The notes below the pieces were generated by a model, which searched no databases, was not told where the DNA came from, and was given only the letters and a program-made list of their open reading frames with translations. A stretch of 64,000 nucleotides of DNA from Apiotrichum sp. Y4204 (taxonomy: Eukaryota; Basidiomycota; Tremellomycetes; Trichosporonales; Trichosporonaceae). Positions 42,705-56,330 of the stretch are shown here, piece by piece. Location of the stretch: assembly GCA_025531455.1 (NCBI GenBank), contig JAMYHL010000010.1, positions 310,001 through 374,000 on the forward strand, written 5' to 3'. The translations under genes were made by a program, and so were the position numbers. Positions within the stretch are counted from its first letter, which is position 1, and each line of letters begins with the position of its first letter.

Positions 42705-43508
42705 ATGAGCCGGTCAAGCAGCCCCGACTCGCTCTTCGACGAGCGGAGCGAGACGGGGGATATTTCCCCATCACCCGACACTGGAATTTATGACGAGTAC
42801 GCCCCGGTCCCAATAGAGGAGGATACCCCGATCGTCTCCGCAAGTCGTGCGCCACCACCCATTCCCGGGATGTACGTCTTCCCGGGCCTTCTACCCCCCG
42901 ATGTAGCGAGTAAGTTGCAGGTTGGGCGCTGGAGAGACAGTGCTGTGCTTCAGAGTACGAGTACTTCCAGTCAACGACTGACTCCAGCGACTGCGCTTCG
43001 TGCCCTCTCAGATGCGGACCACTTTGTCGGCGGCGCGCGCGACCAGGTCATGCTGTTCAGTGCGCCGCCCCCCGCGCCCAGTGCGTTACCGGCGCACATC
43101 CAAGAACTGGACCAGCAGCTGTCTACTCTCCTTACCCCCCATCTTCCGCCCTTGGTCCACGACACGGCGTTTGCGCAGCCGCTCGCGCGCCAGGCGATCC
43201 TCAACCTCTATCCGCCAGGCACGGGGATCACGCCGCACATCGACCTCGCGGGGCGGTACGCCGACGGCATCGTGGGTGCGAGCCTGGTGGGCGGGTGCGT
43301 GATGACGCTTTCGCGGGGCGAGACGCGGTTTGATGTGTATCTCCCCCCGCGGAGCGTGTATGTCCTCTCCGGGGAGGCGCGGTGGGAGTGGACGCACGGC
43401 ATCCCTGCCCGCACAGCCGATGTTGTGGAGGGCACGACGATGCCCCGCGACCTCCGGGTTAGCGTTACACTGCGCTGGATGCAGGACGGCGCGGGGATTG
43501 TGGGATAG
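42705..43508 (+). CDS. AlkB-like 2-oxoglutarate/Fe(II) dioxygenase
   Basis: Model: join(42705..42909, 42988..43508), 241 aa. The catalytic core has NLYPPGTGITPHIDL, with the HxD iron-binding pair. A third His lies in WEWTHGIPAR. The 2-oxoglutarate-binding Arg is in DLRVSVTLRWM. Residues 1-55 are Ser/Asp/Pro-rich and probably disordered, and GMYVFPGLLPPD marks the start of the fold. The pattern is closest to the ALKBH4/ALKBH7 type (R-x-S-x-T-x-R), not to a DNA-repair AlkB, but I cannot name the substrate. The 78-nt intron is a multiple of three and free of stops. An in-frame ATG at 42588 could extend the protein by 39 residues into the promoter region, so 42705 is preferred. Confidence 0.85.
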   Translation: MSRSSSPDSLFDERSETGDISPSPDTGIYDEYAPVPIEEDTPIVSASRAPPPIPGMYVFPGLLPPDVASKLQVGRWRDSAVLQSTSTSSQRLTPATALRALSDADHFVGGARDQVMLFSAPPPAPSALPAHIQELDQQLSTLLTPHLPPLVHDTAFAQPLARQAILNLYPPGTGITPHIDLAGRYADGIVGASLVGGCVMTLSRGETRFDVYLPPRSVYVLSGEARWEWTHGIPARTADVVEGTTMPRDLRVSVTLRWMQDGAGIVG

Positions 43509-43889
43509 CGCGGACGACGACATGGGATCTGATGGAGGACCGAGGACTTGGCATGCCATATGTTCAGGCACTGCGGCATTTCTGCGCTTTATCGCTATCG
43601 ATACGTATCCACATTTTCCAGATCCAGATGTACTTAATCTTGCTACACATTTTTGCGCACTTTACGCGGCCCCTATCGTTGTACGAGAACGAGAACCCGT
43701 TTCACGTCGCGAACACCTGGAGTGAGCAGAAGAACAGCGCATAGCACAGACACAGCAACCCGCATCACCGCCACATAAGGGTTCGAGATGAGTTGACGCT
43801 TGGTGTGAGATCACGCTTCCTCTTTCCGATCTCAAAAACACATAAATACATCGCCCACTAGCTCCACACTCCTTCATCACACTCCTTCA
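43509..43889. other. Intergenic region
   Basis: The 381 bp between two same-strand genes hold the AlkB-like 3' UTR and the promoter of the TRIC-like gene. No ORF is supported. Confidence 0.5.
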
Positions 43890-44997
43890 ATGCTCGCCGC
43901 GCTCCTCACGCACATATCCGACGCGGCCGGGAAGCTCGCCCCCTTGTCGCTCGGCGCGCCCCTTGCCCCTGTACCCCCGATACAGGCCACGCTCACCCAC
44001 CTCACCACGAGCAATGTGCACGACACGCTCTTCCCGTTCCGCCGCCTCGGCGCGCTGCACGCTGCCCGCGTGACCACCGGCTGGGCTGCGCTGACCCGCG
44101 GAAGAGGGGAGGTTGGCGTGCTCCAGGACTTGGTGGGATACCTTACTGTTGCGTGTGAGTACCGGTGTCTGACGCAGCCTGGATATAACCTTTGCGTCCA
44201 ACTCTTGAGCTCCACTAACCGCAGGGGGCGGGGGTACGCTTGCAGCCCTCCTCACCTCAACCACGCCGGCATGGCTCACGTCCCCGACCCCGTGGCTTCT
44301 CTACACCGCGATCTACTTCCTGCTCGTGCGCACAGGCCTGTCCGCATACATTTTCGAAACCGCCCCACGCCTGCCGTTCAACCTCGTGATGAGTGCGGTC
44401 GACGGTCTCAACCGCGGGATGACAATAACAGCCATGCCGGCGCTCCTCGCCCGCTCACCGGCAAGTCGTGAGTGGTGGGCGGCAGCTGTGCTCGGCGCGA
44501 TCGCGACGAACGGCGGCGGGTGGATTGCGCAGACTCTCGGGATGCACAAACGGCAGTGGGGACTCGGGCGGCCGGCGATCCTCGATGGGGGGATCCTCCC
44601 CACCCTCGATGTGTGGGGCGCCCTCGTCGTTTCTGGGGTGTATGCCGCACTGGCGCGGACGAGCGACTCGGCGCTCGTGAATCGCGCCGGGGACGTACTG
44701 GCGTCGATCATGCCCGATGAACTCCGCGATCCCCGGGTTGAGGCCAAGGCGACGGGACAGGTCGTGTCGAATGAGACGGCCCGGGCTGTTGCCGTCCTTG
44801 TCCTTGGGTGTCTCTTTGCCGCACGCGCGATTACCGTGCAGGTCATGCAGTGGCGCGCGGAGCGGCCAGTCAAGACTGAGCCTGAAACCCTGCCGGCTAC
44901 AAGTGGGTCGGAAGTGGTTCTGAGCCCTGTCGAGGTCACCTCCTCGCCGAAACCGAAGAAGCGTAAGGCCCGGAAGAGCAAGAGCCCGACGCCGTGA
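43890..44997 (+). CDS. TRIC-like intracellular cation channel protein
   Basis: Model: join(43890..44154, 44225..44997), 345 aa. The protein has about six to seven hydrophobic segments and the hallmarks of the trimeric intracellular cation channel family: a Gly-rich AWGGGTLAALL, a P-W-L-x(n)-L-L-Y-T-A-I-Y-F segment, and an LPFNLVMSAVDGLNRGMTI helix in the place of the KEV helix. A second GGGWIAQTL lies in the C-terminal half, as expected for the internal repeat of this fold. The C-terminus is a basic tail (KPKKRKARKSKSP). Animal TRIC channels (TMEM38) carry counter-ions during calcium release from the ER. Fungal homologues are little studied. The assignment rests on motif order and repeat structure and is fairly likely. 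Confidence 0.7.
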
Positions 44998-45118
44998 GCA
45001 CCACTTCCCAGTCCTCCTGGCCCTTCTCGTCTTTTTTTCTCTCAGCCCCTGCCAGATCACTTCCATATCCATATCACTTCCATCGATATCATCTCTACTA
45101 TATCCTATGAATACACAT

Positions 45119-47399
<2,281 letters not shown>

Positions 47400-50300
47400 T
47401 CAGGCATTCGGACACGAGTTCGCCCAGTGTCCGGCCTGCCCACACTTGAAGCAGTCTGAGGTTAGCTAGTGTTGACAGTGAGCGGTTCAGCTCACCTCCG
47501 GAGCTTCCCCCGCCGCCGCCGCGGTTGCTCCCGGAACTGTACTGGCGAGATGGACCGCTGCCACCACCTCCACCGTCTTGGGGACAGGAGCTCGCCCAAT
47601 GTCCCGATTGTCCACACTTGTAACATTCTGTCGTCAGTAAGCGATATTGCCACGCACTCACCATCTGATGATCCGCCGCCACCACCACGACCCCCGCTCT
47701 GACCGCCTCTACTGCGAGTCGCTTTCCGGGAAGTGCCACCTCCGCCTCTCGGCTCACTGGGCCCACCGAGATTCTCGTCATCCCATTCAAAGAAGCCGCA
47801 TTGCGCTCGCTTTGCGTTGGGACATCCCCTGCGCGTCAGTTGAGATAAAGGGAACATCACAACCGGTCCCAATACGTACCAAAACGCTCGGCCCTGATTT
47901 GGACCATCCTTCTTCACAGTATTATGTGAGGCCTCGAGGCCACATTCGCAACGAACGGTTCTACCACCACCACTCGAGACAGCAGACCTTGGACGTTTGG
48001 GAGCGGGCCCGCTGGCGGTGCTGCTGCCGCCGCCTCGGTTGTTGTTGGACGGTCCGTCAGCCCATTCGAAGAAGTCGCAGCCTTCGCCTCGAGGTTTTGA
48101 ACACGCGTAGAACTGACGGCCGGGGTTGGCCGAGTTGGGGCCTGCGGTGCGCAACGCAGCTGCATTGCGACAACCACAGTTCGGCCCGCCGTCGCCCCCA
48201 CCGCCGCCGTCGCCCTCCTCCGGCCCGTCGTTAGTCTTGCGTTTCCTGGAGGTAGTGGTAGTTCTTCCACCGCCACGTGCTCCCCGAGTGCCCCGAGTGG
48301 CTCTGGTCCCCCTCGTTGCTCGTCCACGGCCACGGCCACCAGCCGGTGCGTTATCGTCGTCGTCATCGTCTTCATCATCATTCTGGTTCCCACGATTACC
48401 GGCAGCACCCCCGCCCCGGCCTCGCCCGCGCGCTGCACCCCGGGTTGCGCGTCGACCGCGTGCGGCATTTCGTAGAGCTTGCTGTGCCTCGCCGTCACCG
48501 TGAAGATACTCGACGACCGACTGGACGATCGTGTCAAACTCGCGCCGCGCCTTTACGAACACCTCTTTGTACTCGTGGATACTTGCGTCTATCACCTCGC
48601 GCTTGCCTTGGGCGCCGTCGCAGATGAGCTGCATGCGATGTTCGGTCTGAAGTCAGCGCGTGCCATCACACAACACGCACCTCACGACGAAGATGGGGCT
48701 TGGAAAGAGAGCGGTCAAACCCAATCGCGTCCAGGCCCTCAACGAGTCCGATGCCCAGTGTTGAGGGCACCAAATACTTGGTCTTCTGTTCCTGCTTTGC
48801 GATGACATACTCGCGGTCGATGATCTTGGAGATATGATCCGCAATGGTCGCGTCCGTTCCAATCCCGTTCTTGTCCATTAGACCGACAAGATCAGCCTCA
48901 GTCAGAAGGTTAGGCTTAGAGGTCGACCCTTCTTTGAGCTCGCAGACGGACGGCATGAACTGCTCGCCCTCTTCAAAATCCGGAAGAGGATTGCTGGACC
49001 ATTTGTCGTACGGGTAAACCTCAAGATAGTTTCTGTGGAGGATGACCACACCTTGGATCAGCTGTATTGCGAGAACACAAACCCACCACTCGTGGAGAAG
49101 TACTCTCCGGCAATCTCAATTTCTACGGTCGTCTGCTTGCCCTCTGCGTTGGTCGAGCACGATGCCAGGAACCGACGGGTGACGAGTTCATAGACCCGAC
49201 GCTCGTCTGCCTCCAAATTGTTGGCAGAGTTGGTGGGATGAATAGGAGGATGGGCTTTGTCATTCTTCTTGCCATTTCGCGGACGCTGGAATGCGCCGTC
49301 GAGGAGTCTGGTGTTAGGTGTACATATGCGGGTCCACCTACTTTTGGGCATAGCCTCCCCAGACGTTATCATAGGTCTGCTTTTGGATCAATGTCGTGAA
49401 ATCAAACGCCTTGTCGTATTGGTCGGTTTCAGTACGGGGGTAGCTCAAGAAACCCTTCTGGTAGAGCTTCTCAGCTAGCTGAACGTTAGCTCACACCACG
49501 ATTGCAGCTTTGACTCACGTCAAGGACGCGCTTCGGCGCCATACCAAGTAGACGCGATCCAGATTGTTGCAGCTCCACGGTCGTCAACGGCAGCGGCTTC
49601 CACTTCGTTGTGGGCTTCGTTTCGACTTTGACTATAGTCGCCATCGGCCGCTCCACGCATTGTTCGTACAACAGCATGGCCACAGGAAGGTCAAACAGAT
49701 GGCCACGCCGCCAAGTAAAGTTGACGTCTGTAGGCTCGCCGTCTTCTTCGTCGCTCTCACGTTGAGAGGAAACTGCGATATGCCAGAACGGTTCCGGCAC
49801 GAAGGACTGCACGCGCTTGTACTGATCTACGACAAAGCCTAGTGTCGGGAACTGACATGGGCCTAAGGTCAGCATTGCTCAGCCCTCGGGCCTCCTAAAA
49901 CATACCATAACTGATGATCTTCTCAGTTAGATCCGGTACTCGAGCCTGCAGGGCCAAGGTCATAAGACGAGTGAACGCCGCACCAATGCGTAGGTCGAGG
50001 GCGATCCGAGCTTCGACAGCATCGGCCATTCGCATGTCGAGGTCATTCGCCTGGGTACATGCCTGATGGATCTGACTGAGATATGAGAATGTGTTTCAGC
50101 AGCTAACCACCCTGTCAGCCCTAGCTTATGAACTCACGCGGCAATGATAGCGCTGAAACGTGCGCGCTTGACTCTAATGTGTGGGTTCGCTCGCCGACAG
50201 ACACCCGCTACCTCCGATCCGATGTGTTCCCCTTCACGATCGCAATCGGTCCAGATTATGAGCAGGTCCGCTCTTCGCGCTTCGGTCTGAAGGTTGCGTT

Positions 50301-50754
50301 CCACTTGTTTCATGTCCTGTGATATCAGTAAGCGCTACACAATGATTGAAAGCTCGTCAACTGGGGTATCTTGGCTCAATTGCTGCTGCACCCGTTCTTC
50401 CTTAAGATTCACAGCTCGCAACACTCACACCTGAGATCTTTGTTAAGATCGCGGCATCGAAAAGCGCAAACGGATCGCACGAGCTCCATTTTCGGTAGTC
50501 TTCCCCAAAATCCTGGCAGTCAGCGCCAACCCAAAGCACATACTCACCTGCTCAGTAAGATGCCCAAGGACGCTGGTCACGGTGAAATCAGAGTAGCCCT
50601 GCTGGGGACCGAGTGGCGGAGGAAGACGGTAGGAGAAGTCAAAGTTGCGGCAGTACTTGTGCGCGCCGTTGCGAGACGTGGACTGGCCACCCGAAAGGAT
50701 CTCGGTGATGCTCTTTGCAATACTGGGCTTTTCTGCTACACAGAGAACCCGCAT
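47400..50754 (-). CDS. TOP3: DNA topoisomerase III (type IA)
   Basis: Model: complement(join(47400..47455, 47496..47627, 47662..47828, 47880..48646, 48681..49051, 49087..49307, 49342..49478, 49519..49862, 49906..50075, 50138..50316, 50429..50512, 50548..50754)), 944 aa. The Toprim domain starts at VLCVAEKPSIAKSI and has IIWTDCDREGEHIG. The active Tyr is in GFLSYPRTETDQY (codon near 49440). HPPIHPT and VYPYDKW follow. The C-terminal third has an Arg/Gly/acidic linker, two GRF zinc fingers (CGCRNAAAL...CDFFEWADG and CECGLEA...CGFFEWDDE) and two CCHC zinc knuckles (CYKCGQSGHWASSC and CFKCGQAGHWANSC). With the RecQ helicase and Rmi1 it dissolves recombination intermediates. Confidence 0.95.
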
Positions 50755-51118
50755 GGCCGCAATACCATTACGATGAAAGGGTCTTCTCTGGCAGCCGCGG
50801 GCGCGGTCGAGCGGCGAGGAACGGTGTGTGCGGCAATCAAGGGCGGGAATGTATCGAAAGCCACACGCCCTTCGCAGCAGTTGGGAGAACACGCTGTGCA
50901 ATTCTGGTCCTGTTAGAGTGTGGAAACTGTGATGATGGTGATGGCGACAACAGAAACGACGAGTTCGAGATGGGAATGCGGAAAGATGATGATGCATGGA
51001 GCATGCGCTTTGCTGCCCGTTTACGCGCTTCAGGACCTTGGAACAGAAACTTGGTTGACGCGACTGGTAATGGACCTCCACCTTCCCTCCACCACACAAT
51101 TGTTTGTGCAAAGAGCAG

Positions 51119-51126
51119 TCACGTGA
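51119..51126. promoter_or_regulatory. TCACGTGA palindrome upstream of TOP3
   Basis: Second promoter copy of the Cbf1/bHLH-type 8-mer in this window. Confidence 0.4.
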
Positions 51127-52071
51127 CATAAAAAAGAATCAAGGTGTTTTACGTAACCACTTGAAGACGGACCTCCCGACCACCTAGATCGTCAACTAAT
51201 TCCTATCGGCACGCCATCCCGGCGAATGTCATATCTCTGGAATGAGAAAGGGAGGATACTATCTGCGTGCGGTCAATTGTCTGCGTAACAGCGCAACAGC
51301 ATGGGAACTAGTCGAGGCCCAGTCGCGCCAGTCGAGAGCACGATAGCAAGTAGTATGTTGCTAGCGTAGACGGACGGCACTTGGAAGCTTGGACATCCTT
51401 GCATATCCTTGGAAATGATTGCGGAGGCCCCGGCGCCATGTGTGTAGCGGGGCAACATTGTTCTAGGATTCTGCAGCTTCTGCGGCTTGTGCCCTTGGAA
51501 AATCAGCCGTGTCAATTTCCACCAGAACCGCGGGGGTTGCCGTCCATTTTCCAACAACAAGGCACGGCGGCAAGCCGGCCAGTGTAGTTGTTACAGGGCC
51601 ACAAGGTGGGCCAGTCAATGGTGGCCCACACTGTCTGTTTCCCGCGATGCCACGATCATGAGCATCACGAGGGGCGTTTTGTGGGCATGCATCTGGGAGG
51701 ACTGGTTGGTCTTGAGCCGACCGGGATAAATAGGCGACAGCGATGGTCGTGGACGCACGATGCATCCCCCGTTCTACACACTCGTCTCTTCTCGATCGAT
51801 CCCACGATCTGCATAACTGGATCTTAGGTGAGTGAGCGACGAGCGCGACCGAGAGGGCGGCAGCGCACGCCCAACCGGGCGGTGACCGACGATCGCGATT
51901 GCCGGGAGCATCATCATCATCGACTGCACACGCGCACACGGGATAAATCTGACTGACGTAGTAGACTCTGCACGCCCAGCGTTTCGCAACCTCCTCCTCC
52001 CAGCCAGCTACCTTTTGTGACTGTCTGCATATCGATATCCAGCTCAGCTTGACTCTGTGGCTCAACCCTCA

Positions 52072-52113
52072 CAAGCAAGCAAACAAAGCAAGCAAGCAAG
52101 CACGCAAGCAAGC
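52072..52113. repeat. AAGC tetranucleotide microsatellite
   Basis: About ten imperfect AAGC/AAAC units in tandem in the upstream region of SHMT. Confidence 0.85.
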
Positions 52114-52515
52114 GCCCCCTCGTCGAAGCCCCTGTTCTGCTTGGCTCTCCCGAATTCCATCCCCCCTCTTGACCAATTGGTGCTCGCAGTCGCATCCCGA
52201 GTCGACCTGTTGTGATTAGAGAGAACACCTAGCGTGCGCTATCTCCTTTTTGCGTGCCGACGGAATCTAATTTTTTGGAAACGACAATCGACCATAATCC
52301 CCTCCCTCCACTCCTGTAGGGTTTACGACGCTCTCACTCTCTCTCTCTGTGCGCACCTTTTTCACCTCCAATCGGCCTCTGCTCCCCTCTGTCCGGCCTT
52401 TCCCTAGCGCAGCCGCCCACTCGTTCCACATCACACCCACCCACCTGCGCCCAGTGTCCATCCCCCTCCAACTTTTGCTCGTCCACACCTCCCTCCCATT
52501 TCTCTCTTCTTCCCA

Positions 52516-54191
52516 ATGCTTCTCCTCAAGTCGCTTCGTGCACCCCTCACCACCTCTCTCTCCCAAAACACCCTTCGGTCTTTTGTCAGGATGTCGTCCT
52601 CCGTCCCCGTCCCCACCGACTTCGTGAGTATTCCCTTTAGGCTGGGCTGGGACAGATCGCGATGGCACCGAGATGTCGTCGCACTCCCTGCCCAACAACG
52701 CATCTCGTAACACATTGCTAACAGCACAGAATGCCATGCTCTACCAGTCTCTCCCTGAGGCTGACCCCGAGGTCAACACCATCATCGAGAAGGAGACCTG
52801 GCGTCAGTTCTCGGGTCTCGAGCTCATTGCCTCGGAGGTACGTTGCTGTCACTAATTTTTCAATACCGCACCGGCATAAAGTAGTCACAGGTGACTGACA
52901 ATCTCAGAACCTGACCTCGGCCGCCGTCATGGAGGCCAACGGCTCCATCCTTACCAACAAGTACTCGGAGGGTCTCCCCGGTGCCCGTTACTACGGTGGT
53001 AACGAGTACATTGACGAGCTTGAGAACCTCACCCGTGAGCGTGCTCTCAAGGCCTTCAACCTTGACCCCAAGGTTTGGGGCGTCAACGTCCAGCCCTACT
53101 CCGGCTCGACTGCCAACTTTGCCGCCTTCACCGCCCTCATCAACCCCCAGGACCGCGTGATGGGTCTTGGTCTCCCCGACGGTGGCCACCTTACCCACGG
53201 TTACTACACCGCGAAGAAGAAGATCACTGCCTCGTCGATCTACTTCCAGTCGTTCCCTTACCGTGTCGACCCCAAGACCGGCTACGTCGACTACGAGCAG
53301 CTCGCCACCAACGCCAACATCTTCAAGCCCCGCCTCCTCGTCTGCGGTGGTTCCGCCTACCCCCGTGACTGGGAGTACGAGCGTCTCCGCAAGATCGCCG
53401 ACGGCCAGGGTGCTTACCTGATGTCGGACATGGCCCACATCTCGGGTCTTGTTGCCGCCGCCGAGCAGAACTCGCCCTTCGAGTACTGTGACGTTGTTAC
53501 CACCACCACCCACAAGACCCTCCGTGGTCCCCGTGCCGGTCTCATCTTCTTCCGCAAGGACAAGGAGGCCGACCTCGAGTCGCGTGTCAACGCTGCCGTC
53601 TTCCCTGCCTGCCAGGGTGGTCCCCACAACAACACCATTGCCGGTATCGCCGTCGCCCTCAAGCAGGCTGCCGAGCCCGCGTTCAAGACCTACGCCAAGC
53701 AGGTCCGCGCCAACGCCGCCGCCATGGCTTCCGTCCTTTTCAAGCACGGCTACCGCCTCCAGACCGACGGCACTGAGAACCACCTCATCCTTTGGGACCT
53801 CCGCCCCATTGGCGTCACCGGCTCCAAGATTGAGAAGATCTGCGACGCCGTCCACATCACCCTCAACAAGAACGCCGTTGCCGGTGACACCTCCGCCCTT
53901 GTTCCCGGTGGTGTCCGTATCGGTTCGTCGGCCCTCACCTCGCGTTCGATGATGGAGAAGGACGTCGAGCAGGTCGCCGAGTTCCTCCACCGTGTTGTCC
54001 AGATCGCCCTCAAGACCCAGGAGGAGGCCGGCTCGAAGCTCCTCAAGGACTTCGTCAAGGCCTACGAGTCGGGCAGCGGCGAGGCCCCCAAGCTTATTGC
54101 CGAGCTCAAGAAGGACGTTCTCGAGTTCGCCACCAAGTACCCCCTCCCCATCCCCAACTTTGACTCGACCAAGATCAAGCGCTTCGACTAA
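52516..54191 (+). CDS. Serine hydroxymethyltransferase, possibly dual-targeted
   Basis: Model: join(52516..52623, 52730..52837, 52908..54191), 499 aa. This PLP enzyme converts serine and tetrahydrofolate to glycine and methylene-THF. Family landmarks: [35 protein letters not shown], and the PLP lysine in [15 protein letters not shown]. The whole core is conserved. Two in-frame starts exist. The ATG at 52516 gives a 25-residue basic, Ser/Leu-rich leader like a mitochondrial presequence, and has a pyrimidine at -3. The ATG at 52591 ([11 protein letters not shown]) has A at -3, a better context, and gives a cytosolic form. Codon use is extremely biased, which suggests abundant protein. Each of the first two exons is 108 nt. 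Confidence 0.95.
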
Positions 54192-54647
54192 GCGCCAGTT
54201 GGGAGTAGGCGGAATCATGTAGAAGAGAAGCCACGATCGGAAGGGACTTGAGTCCGACTGTGATTCAACTAGGCAATTTGTAATTAGTATCATTCACCTG
54301 ATGCAGCACATCATATGGATTCCAAGCAAGTGGAAGACGACTGCCTCCGTCCGGTGTTGGGTTGCGAGCAGGGAGTTGCGGGGCCCACGCGGTTTATCGA
54401 CAAAGCGGCGGGATAAGCAAAAAACGCAAGGCATCAGGGAGCTGTACCGAACAGGTCCTCTCTGGCAGTCGTTCACGCGGCAGGATCAGTTCTTCCTCCG
54501 ACATCGCGCAACTCATTTATTTCCCGACTGCCTTGACCCATCCATCTCTTCACCACACCCCCAACCCCCGTCCCCGTCTGCCACCTGCCGCCCACTTCTC
54601 CATTCGCTGCTTTACCATAAATAGAGCCCCGATTTCTCTTCTCGGCC
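54192..54647. other. Intergenic region, SHMT 3' end to tRNA-Leu
   Basis: The 456 bp carry no supported ORF. Confidence 0.5.
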
Positions 54648-54734
54648 GGCGAGATGGCCGAGTGGTCTAAGGCGCTGTGTTCAGGAGCTCTCCTCCGCAG
54701 TCTTCGGACGTGGGTTCGAATCCCACTCTCGTCA
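54648..54734 (+). tRNA. tRNA-Leu(CAG) with a 9-nt intron
   Basis: The 87-nt class II tRNA gene has acceptor stem GGCGAGA/TCTCGTC and anticodon stem CTGTG/CGCAG. The loop starts TTCAGG, giving anticodon CAG. Nine extra bases (AGCTCTCCT) follow base 37. The variable arm is TC-TTCG-GA and the T arm GTGGGTTCGAATCCCAC. Apart from the anticodon first base, the intron and one D-loop base, it equals the tRNA-Leu(AAG) gene at 36249-36337. Confidence 0.93.
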
Positions 54735-54896
54735 AACGGGGATTCAGTTCCTCCCTTCCATTTTTGTGAAATATGTGTTGGGAGAGAGATGGATGATGGA
54801 TGACATGGATGGCCATGGATGGGCCGCGGACACCATACGCGTCGTTGCCGTGTCTGTTGCAGCTCATGAAGTCATTAGTGGCAGTGCCTCACATAT

Positions 54897-54904
54897 CACG
54901 TGAT
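54897..54904. promoter_or_regulatory. TCACGTGA palindrome upstream of YAE1
   Basis: The site lies about 130 bp upstream of the YAE1 ATG, within a longer palindrome TATCACGTGATA. Confidence 0.4.
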
Positions 54905-55032
54905 AGGTTCGCCACCCAATATCCAGGCACTGAAAATGCTGACACACCTCCACCGGCACTGGAGGAAAAACAAATCACGCAGAAAAATCACCTTTGTGCC
55001 CATCCTCAACCTCCCACTCTCTCACATTCATC

Positions 55033-55694
55033 ATGGACGACTGGGACGACGACTTTGGCGCGGGACCCTCGCACGCCGGCGGCGTGGCAGACCCTCTTGT
55101 GGACACCGAGTATGCGCGTCTGCAGCAGCGCTACACAGATGTGAGTGAGAGTGAGCTGTCTTAATTGAGCCCAGCTCCCAATCTCACTATATGCAAGGAC
55201 TCAGCTGACGGCAGGCCGGATACCGCGAGGGTATCACGGACGGCAAGCTCTCGACACTCCAGGCCGGCTTTGACGCCTCGTTCGCAGCCAGCGTGCCCCC
55301 CTCCCGGAGACTGGGGCAGCTGCGGGGCCGCGCGAACGCCCTCGTCGCGATTCTGAGCGCACCGCCAGCGCGTGCTGCTTCCGAATCACCTCCGGAAGAC
55401 GCTCTTGCCACTGCGCGTGCCCTGCTATCTGAACTTTCTTCCGTGAGGAGGGACGATGTCCTCCCCCCGGATTTGGAGCGTATCGCGCACGAACGCGAGG
55501 AGCACGCCGATAATCCCGAGTACGCGTTTGAGCTCGCGGCGACGGAGAGCCGCGAGATGGAGGGCCTGGAGGATGCGCTTGGGCGGTTGGGAGGTGGTAA
55601 GGAGGGCAAAAGGGAGTTGCGGGAGGAGCGGTTGCTCGATGCGCTTGAGGAGAGGGTGCGCGCGCTCGAGGCAATGCTTGGCATTGAAGTGTAG
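55033..55694 (+). CDS. YAE1: Yae1-like iron-sulfur adaptor protein
   Basis: Model: join(55033..55140, 55215..55694), 195 aa. The protein starts acidic and aromatic (MDDWDDDFGAG). It then carries the deca-GX3 motif of the Yae1 N-terminal domain (AGYREGITDGKLSTLQAGFDASF), given here only as its identifying segment with the GX3 glycines. The rest is helical and charged, ending in a Leu/Glu/Arg-rich coiled-coil-like segment. In yeast, Yae1 with Lto1 recruits the cytosolic Fe-S targeting machinery to the ABC ATPase Rli1. The intron of 74 nt falls just before the motif. Length and motif position fit the family, and the C-terminal part is not diagnostic. Confidence 0.85.
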
Positions 55695-56006
55695 GCGACA
55701 TGTAGCATTGGGATTTGGTTCTGCAACTCGGAGCGATACGGCGTGGTTGGAAGGTTGGGGTGAAGATCCATTCATTTGGCTGACGCCTAACTTGATTGTC
55801 TGCCGATAGTTACAGTCATATTTTCACTCTGGGACAGAAACTCCGCCGAACCACTCCTCCTTTCTGACCGACGTACTGCAAGGAGCTCAAGCTGCCACCT
55901 GCTTCACAACATTGCTTTTGGGACATTACACTACGCGACTCCGAACAAACTTGAGAGAGGATCCACTTCTGCACTTCACTTCAAACAGCATTGACTTTCA
56001 TCACGA
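55695..56006. other. Intergenic region between convergent genes
   Basis: The 312 bp between YAE1 and the first cysteine-rich gene show no supported feature. Confidence 0.4.
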
Positions 56007-56330
56007 TTACACCGTGTTGTCCTGCCCGTCAGCTCCTCCCTCCCGTCCACTCACATCAGGGCAAATGACCATCAGACACTGCCAGGGTTCCCGCACGCGC
56101 TTCCACCGTCCGCTGCAGCATCCCGCTCGGCCCGTCGGGATTGGGATGGGAATGGGGTCCAGCTTCGAGAATGTCGGGTACGGGTCGCACGACTGAGGGC
56201 ACACGATGTCGCGGTCCACGCACTTGCCACAGCACCTTGTGGAGCCCTGCGGGCACTTGATGGGACTGATGATGGGGGTGGCTACCGCCGTGCCGACGAG
56301 AAGGAGGAGAATGAGGTGGAGAGAGTACAT
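56007..56330 (-). CDS. Small secreted cysteine-rich protein A
   Basis: Model: complement(join(56007..56021, 56055..56330)), 96 aa. An 18-residue signal peptide (MYSLHLILLLLVGTAVAT) precedes a mature chain with ten or more Cys, including KCPQGSTRCCGKCV, IVCPQSC, GCCSG and QCLMVICPD. The 33-nt intron is in frame and stop-free. Its donor GTGAGT lies right after the ICP(D) motif, as in member C. Without splicing the protein is 11 residues longer. I do not recognise the family. Size, signal peptide and disulfide density suggest an extracellular protein, perhaps an antimicrobial or interaction protein. No function is claimed. Confidence 0.7.
   Translation of the reverse strand: MYSLHLILLLLVGTAVATPIISPIKCPQGSTRCCGKCVDRDIVCPQSCDPYPTFSKLDPIPIPIPTGRAGCCSGRWKRVREPWQCLMVICPDVSGREGGADGQDNTV

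Larger units (their letters stand above)
50755..52515. other. 1.76-kb divergent intergenic region (TOP3 and SHMT)
   Basis: No supported gene. The region has TCACGTGA at 51119-51126, about 365 bp upstream of TOP3. It also has an AAGC microsatellite (52072-52113) and long C/T-rich stretches at 52270-52515, the probable SHMT leader. Confidence 0.5.

Noticed and set aside
52860..54293. 477-codon open frame antisense to SHMT
   Set aside because: Shadow of a highly codon-biased gene. The translation is low-complexity Val/Leu/Gly-rich.
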